Source of the DNA: Anniella stebbinsi
Taxonomy: Eukaryota; Chordata; Lepidosauria; Squamata; Anniellidae
Length of the DNA stretch: 64,000 nt
Assembly (NCBI GenBank): GCA_029215795.1
Contig: JARDYH010000003.1
Location: forward strand, 103,262,609-103,326,608
Direction: 5' to 3'
Under the pieces are notes generated by a model, which was not told the DNA's origin, made no database searches, and saw only the letters and a program-made list of their open reading frames with translations. The position numbers and the translations under genes are program-made. Positions 55,001 through 64,000 of this stretch are shown here, in pieces. Position 1 is the first letter of the stretch, and every line of letters starts with the position of its first letter.

Positions 55001-55318
55001 GGTATTTATTAAAAAATTAATTGCCACAAAATGCATGCACCAATCTTTCTGAAATTTCTCACAGATAACTACCCCTAACCAGTCTACAATGTGCCCAAGT
55101 TTCATCCTTCTATCTTTAAAAATGAAAAAGTTATAGGCGTTTTTGTAAAACAATACTTGGCTATGGGAAAAAGCATTCAAAATGGCGTCCGATCCGGATC
55201 GGACATCTGGTCCGATCCGATCCGACCAGCCTCCGATCCGATCCGATCCGATCCGACCCCCCAGGTCCGATTCCGATCCGCTATCCGATCCGATCCGGGG
55301 GGTCAGTGCACATCCCTA
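52024..55318. mobile_element. Family C hAT palindrome element, copy 5 (3,295-bp giant palindrome)
   Basis: The ends are TAGGGGTGTGCA and TGCACATCCCTA, with the perfect 8-bp duplication CTAAATAC at 52,016-52,023 and 55,319-55,326. The left arm runs 52,024-53,820, a 17-base spacer occupies 53,821-53,837, and the right arm runs 53,838-55,318. Outer parts carry dense GATCCGATCC repeats, middle parts ~150-bp modules, and inner parts unique sequence (CGAGCCCTGTAATGGATAC). The left arm has one extra 309-bp repeat period. No transposase is seen. Mirror-image open frames (for example 53,121-53,387 minus and 54,271-54,537 plus) simply reflect the palindrome. Confidence 0.93.
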
Positions 55319-55443
55319 CTAAATACTACATCCAAGTGTTTTAAATGCTTCTCAAATGTTTTTGAATATATGATTATGTCATCCAGATATAAAAGGACAA
55401 TGTTGACATTCTCGAAACCCAAGCAATACTTCATCAGTCTTTA
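55319..55443 (-). mobile_element. Gypsy element B: reverse transcriptase catalytic block
   Basis: On the minus strand this short segment encodes LMKYCLGFENVNIVLLYLDD followed by IIIYSKTFEKHLKHLDVVF. It carries the YLDD catalytic pair and the helix after it. Its last codons join in frame with VFSRLTQYELK at 52,023 once the hAT element and one target copy are discounted. Upstream (higher coordinates) the gypsy text stops at about 55,443. Confidence 0.85.
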
Positions 55444-55886
55444 AACATTCCAGGAGCATGGATGAGGGGGGGCTCTCTGGTCGCCACTTCCCCTGCCCTC
55501 GTCCTTCTGGGTGATGCGAGGGTGGAGGTGGCAGTGCAGTGGGGGTCTACTTTGGATGGGGTGTTGTTCTCCCTCTTGGTGTGAGGCGGGCTGCCCCTTG
55601 TTCCTGGGTGCCTGGGGTTGTTGCTTATTCCATTTCCCCCTCCCCCCTTTGCCGTAGTGCCCTTCTGGAGCGCTTCCCTGTCCGTTTGGGTAGCTGACTG
55701 GGCACCCTGCATGAGTGCTTGCAGGAGCTGGCCCCTTGTTGAGCTCTGTGCCGGCTGCCTGGTGGGGGAGGTGGGCATCCTGGTTGCTATGGCGGCGATG
55801 CCGGAGATCTGTTGTGAGAGTGCTTGAGCGGCCCCCACTTTCTGTCGCTCTTGCCGCTCCACTCTCTGATCTTCCATGCTCAACAA
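55434..55886 (-). CDS. Unidentified 150-codon open frame
   Basis: The frame starts MLSMEDQRVERQERQKV and is rich in Ala, Gln, Thr, Arg and Gly, with a low-complexity C-terminal half. There is no zinc knuckle, catalytic motif or membrane segment. It ends where the gypsy sequence begins. It may be a piece of a retroelement gag or of the accessory gene of a DNA transposon, or chance. Composition is more GC-rich than its neighbours. I do not assign a function. Confidence 0.3.
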   Translation of the reverse strand: MLSMEDQRVERQERQKVGAAQALSQQISGIAAIATRMPTSPTRQPAQSSTRGQLLQALMQGAQSATQTDREALQKGTTAKGGGGNGISNNPRHPGTRGSPPHTKRENNTPSKVDPHCTATSTLASPRRTRAGEVATREPPLIHAPGMFKD

Positions 55887-55889
55887 CTC

Positions 55890-56110
55890 ACGATCGTTGC
55901 TTCAACAACGCTCCAATTTGGACAACACGTTTGTCAATTGACAATTCAACAACCAACTCGCAAAGTGAGTTGTTCCTCTCAGTTGTTACTTTGCCTACAG
56001 TGGGTTGTTGCTCCGTTGCGTGGCTGAATTTGGATGACACATTTAACAACTCAACTGGTTGTTGAAGCAACAACCCACAGTTGTTAAATGTGTCGTCCGA
56101 ATTCAGCTTG
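55890..56110. repeat. Nested inverted repeats rich in GTTGTT/AACAAC
   Basis: GCTGAATTTGGATGACACAT at about 56,021 recurs in complement at about 56,085-56,105 with two changes. Between them lie TTAACAACTCAAC and AACAACCCACAGTTGTTAA. A third, diverged copy (CAATTTGGACAACACG) lies near 55,914. This looks like the end structure of a DNA transposon next to the decayed EADTR gene. Confidence 0.6.
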
Positions 56111-56990
56111 TGTGTTACAAATACACCAGCAAGGATGTCAGTGTTGAGGCAACAGAGGTGCCTGATCTTGCTTGCCATCATCAAGAAGCAGACACAAGAA
56201 TTATTTGGCACATCCAACATACATCACATGGTAGTGATCAGGCAAAGAATATCCTGGTAAGAGCAAATGACACTGATGTGTTGGTTTTGTTAATTTACCA
56301 TCAAAAGCACTTCCTAAATTCTTGGGTTTGATTTGATTGTAGCGTGTCTTCTAACAACAGCAGAAGGATGATCAATGTAACTTGTATCACAGAGGAGCTC
56401 GGACATGATCTGGTAGAGGCTTTGTCTGGCTGCCACGCTTTTACAGGGTCTGATTACACAGCTGCATTTGCAAGACAGGGAAAAGTTAAACCATTTGAAA
56501 TCATGAAAAAGAATCATTCCAAGAAATTCTCAGCCAGATAGGTGAGTCATTAACTTTAACCGAAGAAAAGATAGCTGGGTTGGAGAAATCTGTCTGTGCC
56601 ATGTATGGCCACCCTAGATACTCCTCTGTGAGTGAAGTAAGATACAGTCTATATCTGAAGAAAACAACACCTAAGATCCAGTCTAAGGCATTCTCCAAAA
56701 TTAAAGGGATTGACCCAACAATGCTGCCTCCATCTAAACCTGCATTGATCCAAAAGATTAAAAGAAGCAGTTAAGTGTCATGGCTGTGGAAATGAGCAGA
56801 TTGTAGAAAACCTGACAATGGGCTTGATCCTACTGAACACGGCTGGTACTTGGAAAATGGCAGGTACCACATAAAATGGTACAATAGTCCAACACTCCCA
56901 GAAAATCTTGAAACGGCCACAGAAGAGGACAGTGAAAAAGAAGACGAGGAAAGTGATTTTGACAGTGACGATAGCAGTTCCAATTAAAGT
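56080..56990 (+). pseudogene. Decayed gene of an EADTR/DTDV family, transposon-associated
   Basis: In three frames the plus strand encodes HHQEADTRIIWHIQHTS, ILVRANDTDVLVLLIYH, then RRMINVTCITEELG, ALSGCHAFTGSDYTAAFARQ and GKVKPFEIMKK. It goes on with EEKIAGLEKSVCAMYGHPRY and a very acidic tail (EEDSEKEDEESDFDSDDSS). Frame breaks at about 56,330, 56,510 and 56,775 make it a pseudogene. The same motif order occurs in many uncharacterised metazoan proteins found in repeats. The acidic pattern E-A-D...D-T-D resembles the metal-binding core of PIN/FEN1-like nucleases, which is my inference. The flanking inverted repeats suggest it belongs to a DNA transposon. Confidence 0.6.
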
Positions 56991-57166
56991 AAAGAGGACA
57001 TCCAATGAAATTTATTTGTTAACCCTTCTCACAGAACATAGTTTTTATTTTGTAAATTGTATATTTTTGTTGAAGATTTCAAAAACATTTGTTAAAAACA
57101 ATTCAACCTAATAGTCTTTTTTATATATCATCATACCTGTCCTGTTTGAAATTTTGTAAAGAACAT

Positions 57167-57209
57167 TTGAACATGTTCAACTGTAAAAATCACAGTTGAA
57201 CATGTTCAA
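57167..57209. repeat. Perfect 18-bp hairpin
   Basis: TTGAACATGTTCAACTGT (57,167-57,184) is followed after 7 bases by its exact complement (57,192-57,209). Each arm is itself nearly palindromic. It may belong to the 3' part of the element carrying the EADTR gene. Confidence 0.75.
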
Positions 57210-57378
57210 AATTATCTGTGCATCAGATCGAGAGATATTTAGGGTGGATACTTTTGAAATGAAAGCCCTGTATGAAATACTGTAAAAATCACACAATCCT
57301 GAGAAAGTGGACTTATAACAAGATATCACTCATAATTCCTTAAGCGTTGGGGTAAACCCCATGTTATATACATTTTCT

Positions 57379-57900
57379 TGTTTTTTTTAGATTTAAAACT
57401 TTTTTTATTTTTCAGACAATAATAAAACACAAATACAAACACTACAACATACAACCTTAAACATTAAAATGGACTTCCGAATTTCTCCAACAAACAAAAA
57501 TCTCTACATAGTGAGTGAATTACCCGACTTCCATCAATTATTTTTCTTCCAATTTAATCACTGAATCCGCTTACAAATATATCCTTCCCTTTTCTCTCTT
57601 TTAAAAAGTCTATCAGAGGTTTCCATTCCTCAGTAAACCCACTTGTTGTTTTATCTTTTATTATCGCTGTAAGTTTTGCCATTTCTGCCAATTCTGTAAC
57701 TTTCAACAGCCATTCCTCCTCTGTTGGTACTTTCTCATTCTTCCAATTCTGGGCGTATATTAATCTTGCTGCCATTGTCATGTTATTATACATTTTCTTA
57801 ATCCTCATTAAAAATGCAACATTTTTGTTCATGAGTATTCTTTCGAAAGTCATATAGTTTTTGAGTAAATCATGGTTAAACATCACACATAACCAATATG
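57379..57900 (-). mobile_element. L1 ORF2 C-terminal end
   Basis: On the minus strand, 57,886 to 57,554 encodes RIKKMYNNMTMAARLIYAQN, then WKNEKVPTEEEWLLKVTELA and EMAKLTAIIKD, ending in a W.PLIDFL segment. This is the usual C-terminus of L1 ORF2. A short 3' UTR ends at a T-run (poly(A) in complement) at about 57,379. It is a different subfamily from the copy at 33 kb. Confidence 0.8.
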
Positions 57901-58225
57901 AACACTGATTTTATACGTTCAAATGAAATTATCTCAAAAACTAATGGAGTTAACAAAAATGTGTAATTACAAAAAGTATTTGTCATTAAATGTGAAACAT
58001 TTTGGAAAAAAATAATCTCTTTAGCATAAACGGGTCAGAAGTTATGCATATTTAAAAGTGGCCACTACAGAATAGCGTGGCAGCTATATTGATGATGTCA
58101 TCACGCAGCCCCATCACCACTGGAATTTTGTAAGACTTACTTTTCCGAGACACTTCTGTCATATATAAACAAAAAATATTCACAAAGCTTCTGCACTCGC
58201 TGGGGTAAATAAATCCTGGCCTGGC
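57901..58225. other. Continuation of the interrupted DNA element (uncertain)
   Basis: AT-rich sequence on the far side of the L1 insertion, similar in style to 57,100-57,370. It probably belongs to the element that carries the EADTR gene and separates two parts of gypsy element B. Confidence 0.35.
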
Positions 58226-60455
58226 TCTGGGACTAATAGGTGCAGCCCATGGGCTACAACTCTCTTTTATAATGCCAACTTCTAGCATTTCCTTTATAAT
58301 GCCTTTGACTGGTTGATATAAAGCTGGAGCATCTGGATGGAAACTTCCCTGGATTGGAGGATGTGCTCCTGTTGGGGTGGTATGTTCCACATGTGAAGCA
58401 CACCCAAAATTTAGAGGCTGCTGTGAGAAAACTCTTTCAAGTATTTTTATTAACACAAGTAGTTGCTCTTTTTGCTCCACAGGAATGATTGCTGTTCCAA
58501 TATCTATTTCTTTTCGCTAAGCTCCAGCATCTGGGCTCTCCTTTTGCATCATGGTTTGGTAGACATCATTGGATACTTCTACCTCCTCCAAGTTTGTTTG
58601 CATTTCAGGTAGCAGAATGCCATCCTCTTCCAGATGCTTTAGTCATCCAATCACTTTATTACAATGCAGTGTTACAGGTCTGGTGCCATAATTCAGAATT
58701 CTGACAGGTACTAATCCTCATTTGACAGTCACAATAATTTTATCCACTAGATAGGATCTCTCTCCCAGGCCCAATAGGGTTCCAGTAGGGCATCCTAGTC
58801 TTTCTCACATGATCTTACCTTGGCTGTACATATTAGCATTGTTCTTGTATTGGGCAACAAAGCATGACTATCTTTTATCCTCACTTTCCCAGTCTCCCCG
58901 TGATGGTTAGCAAAAGTGTGATAACTTGAAATGCATTGAATAGTGGCCTGCCAGGGCATCCTTTGGAGAGCAGAATGCTTCCCTTGCTCCTTCAGTGCAT
59001 CTAATAACACCCATGACAATACTGCAATAAGTCTGTTCTCAGGATCACTGGTAGAAAACTCCTGCTCTGCACATTGCTAAGCAGTATAATCTGGCCAGGA
59101 TATTCAACTTCCCCAATTTGAATTTCAGCCACCATATAATGCACATACGGGATTGCAACTAGTCGAGGCCTACATATTTAACAAAATGCTGATATCATAT
59201 AGTAGTGACACGACCCATTATCCAATAAGGCACCCATTTTGATTCCATTAATTTTAATTTGTGCTATAGGATAATTTCCCACAACTATAAACCAGTTTGA
59301 AGATTGAAGTGGGCCTATTTCTGAGCACTCTCGAATTGGGCATTTGTCTCCAAAGCTTCCCTATTTAAAGCCACAGCAACCTTTTCCTCCACCTATCATC
59401 TTTGGTCAATGTGCCCTGCTTTCCCACATCTTCAGCAAATTGGCCTGCCATCCTCATCTAATTTATTCTCTAGACAATGGTCTCTCACTCTATGTGATGG
59501 CATGTTACTCCACCTTCCAGTTCTCGCTTCAGATACATTTTCACCTTTTGCAGCTCTCTCTGTACCTTTTCCCATATCCGCTCATTGACGTCTTCCAACA
59601 TGACATCTTCCAACATGACATCTTCCAACAACTTCTGTCTAATCCCTTCCTCCCTCAAGGTGTTAGTTTCCATCATCTTCCCACTTGTGCAGGATTAGTG
59701 TCACCCACTCTTGACTGCACAACACTTGGGCAATCATTCCTCAGACTGATCTGTGGACACCCAATTTGCCTATGGCTACTCAGAAACCTTATGGCATCCT
59801 CCTTAAAATCCAAGAAAGGTGTTTCCCTTTTTGCCAAACAACAGTTTTAATTGGCTGTGCATAATGTCATCATATACACCTTCCACAACTCTCTCCTTAA
59901 GAAGCTGATCTGTGTCTTGGACCCCATTTGCTTCTAATTGTTGAATTGCTGCTATTCCTTCCAATGCTCCAGGGCATATTGCCTCAGGCTTTCAGTGGGC
60001 CCCTGGACTCTTGAATCAAACCTTCACTTCAAGTCAGACGGGGTGCAAGTCTCAAACATCCAGTCTTTTAAAGATTTGTTCTACTCTCTGTTTCTGATTT
60101 AATGGTAAAGCCAGCACTGCCCTTTCTGCCACTCCCTCCAGTTGGCCAATCAATATTTCCACTTTCTGCCTTTCAGGCAACTCATGCAATCAAAACATAG
60201 AATGTAAAGTAGCTTTAAATTTTCCAAAGAGTATATCATTTCTCTGCATATTTTCCTCTGAAAACCTAGGTAACCAGGGTGGTCCAAAAAACATAGTAGA
60301 GTTAATAGGATTGTACCCCAGATGACTGAATCCATGCCCCTATTGCGTCTTCACCACCATTGTCATCAGTGGAGTTCATGATCCCTCTGAGCTGACAGTA
60401 AGCTGATTGCCTTCTGCTTTAAACACCTCTATCCTGTTCGTGACACCAAATATGA
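58226..60455 (-). mobile_element. Gypsy element B: primer site, gag, protease and start of reverse transcriptase
   Basis: Read on the minus strand. TGGTGTCACGAAC at about 60,437-60,449 looks like a tRNA primer-binding site. Gag follows, with a decayed capsid (FKATLHSMF and QKVEILIGQLEGVAERAVLA near 60,230-60,110). A zinc knuckle C..CGKAGHID lies near 59,400-59,450. A protease block PIAQIKING..MGALLDNGS near 59,220-59,275 has the active-site triad changed to DNG. The reverse transcriptase begins near 58,440-58,226 with PVKGIIKEMLEVGIIKESCS followed by PWAAP. Stops and shifts are frequent. The order agrees with the catalytic segments at 55.4 and 52.0 kb, so all are read as one broken element. 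Confidence 0.75.
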
Positions 60456-60917
60456 TGTTTCAGGTTTCTAGAACTAGAACGAGGAGGGATAGGCTGCAGT
60501 CAGTTCAGAGACAAACAAAATAGATGTTTAACAGAACTTACTTAACTTTAGAATGTTTTGTTAATAACAATATTAAGAAAATGATTAATAAAACTATAAA
60601 CCAAATATGAACAACATTAACTTTAGGGCACAGTTTACTGTAAAGCTCAGTGTTACTGTTGGTAGACTAACAACAGTTGCTTGAACCAGTTCCTTCAGTC
60701 TTTGTGGCCAGTCTCTGTTGTAGAGGTTTACTCTTCTTTTGCCCAAAGGCTGTTTTACCACTCCTGTGACTTAGCAGTGTCTCATTATGAGACCTTGGAC
60801 TTATCACAACGACATGGAAACACCTGGCAGAGCCAAAAAAAAGAAAAGAAAAAAAAGAACTAAGACTATAAGGATGGATCTGAAGTGGCACCTGGTTGTG
60901 TTAAAAAAATTGTAACA
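60456..60917 (-). mobile_element. Probable 5' LTR of gypsy element B
   Basis: Directly outside the primer-binding site, the minus strand runs from TGTTACAATTTTTTT (60,917 downward) to CCTGAAACA (at 60,456). TGTTACA and TGAAACA are a near-perfect short inverted pair, as expected for LTR ends. No second LTR was found at the other end, near 50.9 kb, so the limits are inferred. Confidence 0.55.
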
Positions 60918-60929
60918 CTATAGGCCCTT

Positions 60930-61095
60930 GTGGCAATGTGCTTAACCTAAACATATCATTTAATGTGTTATCTTAATGTATTTTATTGTAGTATTAATTT
61001 TACAGCCCCCTGAAGAAGGCCTTTGAATAAAGTGCAGGCCAAAATGTGCCGGGCTTTGTGAAAAATAAACATTTTGCATCCTGAGAACCTGTTTC
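60930..61095 (+). mobile_element. Retroelement 3' end (family K), second copy
   Basis: CCCCTGAAGAAGGCCTTTGA, GGCCAAAATGTGCCGGGC, AAAAATAAACATTTTGCATC and CTGAGAACCTGTTTCTCC follow the same order as the copy at 47.6-48.1 kb in complement. Confidence 0.55.
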
Positions 61096-61183
61096 TCCTT
61101 TCTCTGATCTTTCTTTTTTTCTACCACACTGCTGGTTTCTCTGCCCTTTCTTCTCTTTTCTCCTCCTTCACTTCCTTTCTGCC

Positions 61184-61229
61184 CCTCCTCCTCCTCCTCC
61201 TCCTCCTCCTCCTCCTCCTCCTCCTCCTC
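61184..61229. repeat. (CTC)n microsatellite
   Basis: A pure CCT/CTC trinucleotide tract of about 15 units inside a longer pyrimidine-rich stretch. Confidence 0.9.
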
Positions 61230-62162
61230 TCTGCCCCTCTGCTTTCCTCTTCGAAATTACTTTCTGCTCTTCCCTTGCTCCATTCCATTTTATTCAGCCG
61301 ACATTAGAGACAGGCACTACATAGCTTAATACTTCATTCTTGATACGGGTGATACAGAATTCTATTTCTTAAGAAACACTCTCTCAGACAAGGTTTGTCT
61401 TTTTACTACAAGCTATTAGCATCCTAGTACTAAATGCAAGAGCTTATGCAGACATAAATTCAATCACATGAAACATATAACTTCATTCTAAACAAGGCTT
61501 CTAAGCAGAGTCAAGTACATTTGTCAGTTCTCAGTGATAATATCAAGCTACCAGGCAACAAGTTTGGGGAGTTGATCCCAAAGAATAGCTTTTGGATCCA
61601 ACATGTTTCCTTGTTATCATTCGGTCTTGTAAGCTTGTTTTTATTATATATTATGATTCGGGTTGAGGGTACTGCTGACTTATCTGATGGCCTGTCTGGC
61701 CTCATTATGTAGATACTTGTTTAACCTCACCAAGTGAAAGTTGGAACTATAAATGTAACATTTGCACCTCCTTATCTGGATTCCTTTCTAATCAGTAACG
61801 AGTGCTTATGATCAATCTCTAATGGCCTGGCACTGCTGTCTCTTATTCGGCAAACCTCAGATATGAGACATTTATACTACTCACGGGTCAGGAGGATAAA
61901 CTGTGTTGCTTAAGCCATTGGGATCTCATTTTTAATTTCAGAATTTTCTTGGAAGCATATGAGTATAGAATTTCCTAATTGGGCAGCAGGGATTAGATGA
62001 TGCAAATATAAAAGATTTGCCTAATCTGTCACAAGTGAACTCTCTTTATGGCAACACAAACAGTCCTTCAGAGTCAGCAGCACAAGAACTTTACAGAGCT
62101 TTTTGTTCCAATAAATCAGATATACTAAACAGGAACCAGAGTCAGAGTTGTAAATTCCATCA
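61230..62162. other. No recognisable feature
   Basis: Anonymous sequence with no motif that I can support. Confidence 0.4.
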
Positions 62163-62320
62163 TTAAGTTCCAGTGGAATTTTAGAATGTTTTTAGGATGT
62201 TTTAGGATGTTTTATTGCTATTTTAATAATGTGTACCATTTTAAAAAATATTTACTGCTGTTCCCTGCCTCGATCCAAACGGAGAAGCGGGTAAGAAATA
62301 AAATTATTATTATTATTATT
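62163..62320 (+). mobile_element. L2 3' end fragment
   Basis: TTTTAGAATGTTTTTAGGATG, CCTGCCTCGATCCAAACGGA and GAAGCGGGTAAGAAATAAA are followed by (ATT)n. This is the same 3' UTR as the copies at 17.5, 22.5 and 28.8 kb. 5' truncated to about 160 bp. Confidence 0.8.
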
Positions 62321-63214
62321 GACAACAATCCAACCAGGAGCCAGGAACAGGGTCACAAAGTCCAGTGATTTTATCCAAGACAGAATCCCAAAGACTTGGG
62401 ATTCTGGGCTTACAAGAGTTCAGGTACAGGAGTATATTCCCAGACAGGGTCCCAACAGCATGGGTGTCTAGGCAAGCTTAGGGCTCAGGTGTAGTCCAAG
62501 CAAAGGAGGTGTTGTTGTTGTTGTTGTTGTAACAAAGACATTGTACCCACAAAGCTGTTTGGTTTCTGCAACAACTTTTAAACAGAAGCAAGGTTTAGAG
62601 CTCTTCACCAGTCTACCTATGCTTGCAGAAAATCATCCATACTTGTGTACTACACCTAACTCCAGGCATTTCTCTGCTATTCCCTTTAGTTGCCTTCATT
62701 GCCAAGGCAACAGGCCCAACCCTCCCTTTCTCGGTCAACTGCCCAGTCTGCTCATTTCCCACAAAAAGTCTCTCTTGATTTGAACTTTCATGACAGAAGG
62801 ACCACACATCAGTTGTCTATTGTGGAAAAGTGATTGAAGTGGGCCTCATCTTTCTGTCTCCTTTCTGGTTGGACAATTGTACCAGAGATGGAGTGTATTT
62901 TACCATTGCTTCAAAACTACTCTCTGCCTCAGAAATGGGCCTGACTCTCATTGGTCTCACATCCCCATAACTCTGACAGTATCATTGCAGTATTTGCTCT
63001 GAAACCCAAGACTCTGCCCAAGCAGGAAAAGAGGTTCTGATCATGTAATGCTCCAAACAGTTTTGCAGTGTACTGGAGCATGGTTCTGTCACCTGCTGGA
63101 ATGACTTAGCCCACTTTTGGTGGCTTTTATAAATGATAGCAGCGGTATGGAAGCTGCTTTAAATGTGTGTTTTATCTATTCCCTGAATAGCAATGGCCTG
63201 TACCTTTTCAATGC
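62321..63214. other. Anonymous sequence with (GTT)n tract
   Basis: A GTT tract lies at about 62,509-62,530. The rest is unassigned. Confidence 0.45.
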
Positions 63215-63222
63215 TCCTAGAG

Positions 63223-63350
63223 CAGGCTTCCACAGCCTCTGTCTTCCAGATGCTTTAGACTCCCATCCAGCCCAGCCGGCATATTCAGTGGTGAGCAATT
63301 CTAGGACATGTAGTCTAAAACATCTGGAGGACACCAGGTTGAAAAGACTG
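63223..63350. mobile_element. 128-bp palindromic hAT MITE
   Basis: The ends are CAGGCTTCCACAGCCT and the complement of the right end, CAGTCTTTTCAACCTG. The inner arms are CTTCCAGATGCTTTAGACT and AGTCTAAAACATCTGGAGG. A perfect 8-bp duplication, TCCTAGAG, lies at 63,215-63,222 and 63,351-63,358. A relative lies at 26,209-26,332. Confidence 0.85.
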
Positions 63351-63358
63351 TCCTAGAG

Positions 63359-64000
63359 AGTGGAGTGCATCATTGGAACCTCTGACACAAGGGCACATTG
63401 TGGGATCCCTGCTGGTGAAGGCTAGGCAGGTTTTGTCTCCTCTGAAATGCCCCCAACTGCTCTGCTTTACCCCCTTTTTTGGCACAGGAGTGTGCAAACA
63501 AGTGGGAAAAGCAAAGTGGCACTTTGGTATATGTGTGAAAACTGATTCTGGTAACCTAAATGACCCCCCCCCCCCCACCTGCAGCGTATCAGTCCTGCAT
63601 GGCTATGCCTTTTTGTTCTGGACAGGAGCCACACACATGCTATGGTGTGACAAAATGATGTCAGCATACTTTATAATGTGTGCATTGCCACCCAGTGAGG
63701 TGGGGAACTCTAAATCCCGCATGACAGATAGGGAGCTGAGAAGGTTGGGAAACGTGGCTTGTCCTAGGCCATCTGGCAAAGCTCACGGCTCAATTGAAGT
63801 TTGAATGCAGCTCTCTCAACTAACTGTATCCATTGGAGTTCTCCATATGTTATTGTAAAGAAACATTTTAAAACATATATTTAAAAGTTATTACTATATA
63901 CAACTATTATTTATATAACTCTTCAGTGAGTTGGCATTGTAATATTTCCCCTATTCCTCTTACCCCTGACTAATGGAAGATTTCAGCACTTTTCAAGATT
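63359..64000. other. No recognisable feature
   Basis: Anonymous sequence with a poly(C) run near 63,565. A 143-codon plus-strand open frame (63,373-63,804) shows no family motif. Confidence 0.4.

Noticed and set aside
55434..55886. Assignment of the 150-codon frame to a Harbinger Myb-like protein or gypsy gag
   Set aside because: Neither the Myb tryptophan pattern nor a capsid or zinc-knuckle motif is visible, so it is left unidentified.

Overview
This window looks like transposon-rich, gene-poor nuclear DNA of a vertebrate, most likely a squamate reptile. The reasons are the mix of LINE families (many L2 copies with (AAT)n tails, L1, CR1), Ty3/gypsy and copia remains, abundant non-autonomous hAT and PIF/Harbinger-like elements, and a probable Helitron. 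No host protein-coding exon, rRNA or functional tRNA gene could be supported. The species assignment is inference from repeat types, not from a marker gene.

Layout. 0-8 kb: an antisense L1 ORF2 fragment, two copies of a 355-bp Harbinger-like MITE (family A), a hAT foldback (family B), and a decayed gypsy element (4.9-7.4 kb) with an L2 3' end nested inside it. 7.4-20 kb: the first two GC-rich hAT palindrome elements (family C; TIR TAGGGRTGTGCA, 8-bp target duplications), MITE copy 3, two copies of a dispersed repeat (J), two copies of a 256-bp direct repeat and L2 fragments. 20-31 kb: a longer L2 copy, a Helitron-like element (22.26-23.80 kb) holding other repeats and a GC-rich passenger segment, three more family A copies, another family B copy and a hidden copia gag fragment. 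31-44 kb: a tandem array of ~150-bp modules, an L1 3' end with poly(A), family A copy 7 inserted in a dispersed repeat that exists empty elsewhere in the window, two more family C elements and an L2 ORF2 fragment. 44.4-49.1 kb: a large unclassified element with ~500-bp terminal inverted repeats and an internal 177-178-bp tandem array, itself invaded by CR1, a MITE and another retroelement tail. 49.4-50.05 kb: a TA-flanked inverted-repeat element. 50.9-60.9 kb: a second gypsy element on the minus strand, cut by a 3,295-bp near-perfect palindromic hAT element (52,024-55,318) and by a segment with a decayed gene of the EADTR/DTDV type plus an L1 tail. 61-64 kb: mostly anonymous sequence with an L2 tail and a 128-bp hAT MITE.

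The elements work together only as a history of nested insertion. Several insertions can be ordered from the sequence alone, because target duplications are intact (8 bp for hAT, 3 bp for family A and relatives) and because two insertions have an unoccupied paralogous site in the same window. The most unusual objects are the family C hAT elements. They range from 595 to 3,295 bp, keep the same ends and the target signature nTnnnnAn, and have interiors that are strings of palindromes or one giant palindrome. Next come the uniform 355-bp GCGCAT-rich family A and the 4.6-kb inverted-repeat element. Boundaries without a target duplication are approximate.
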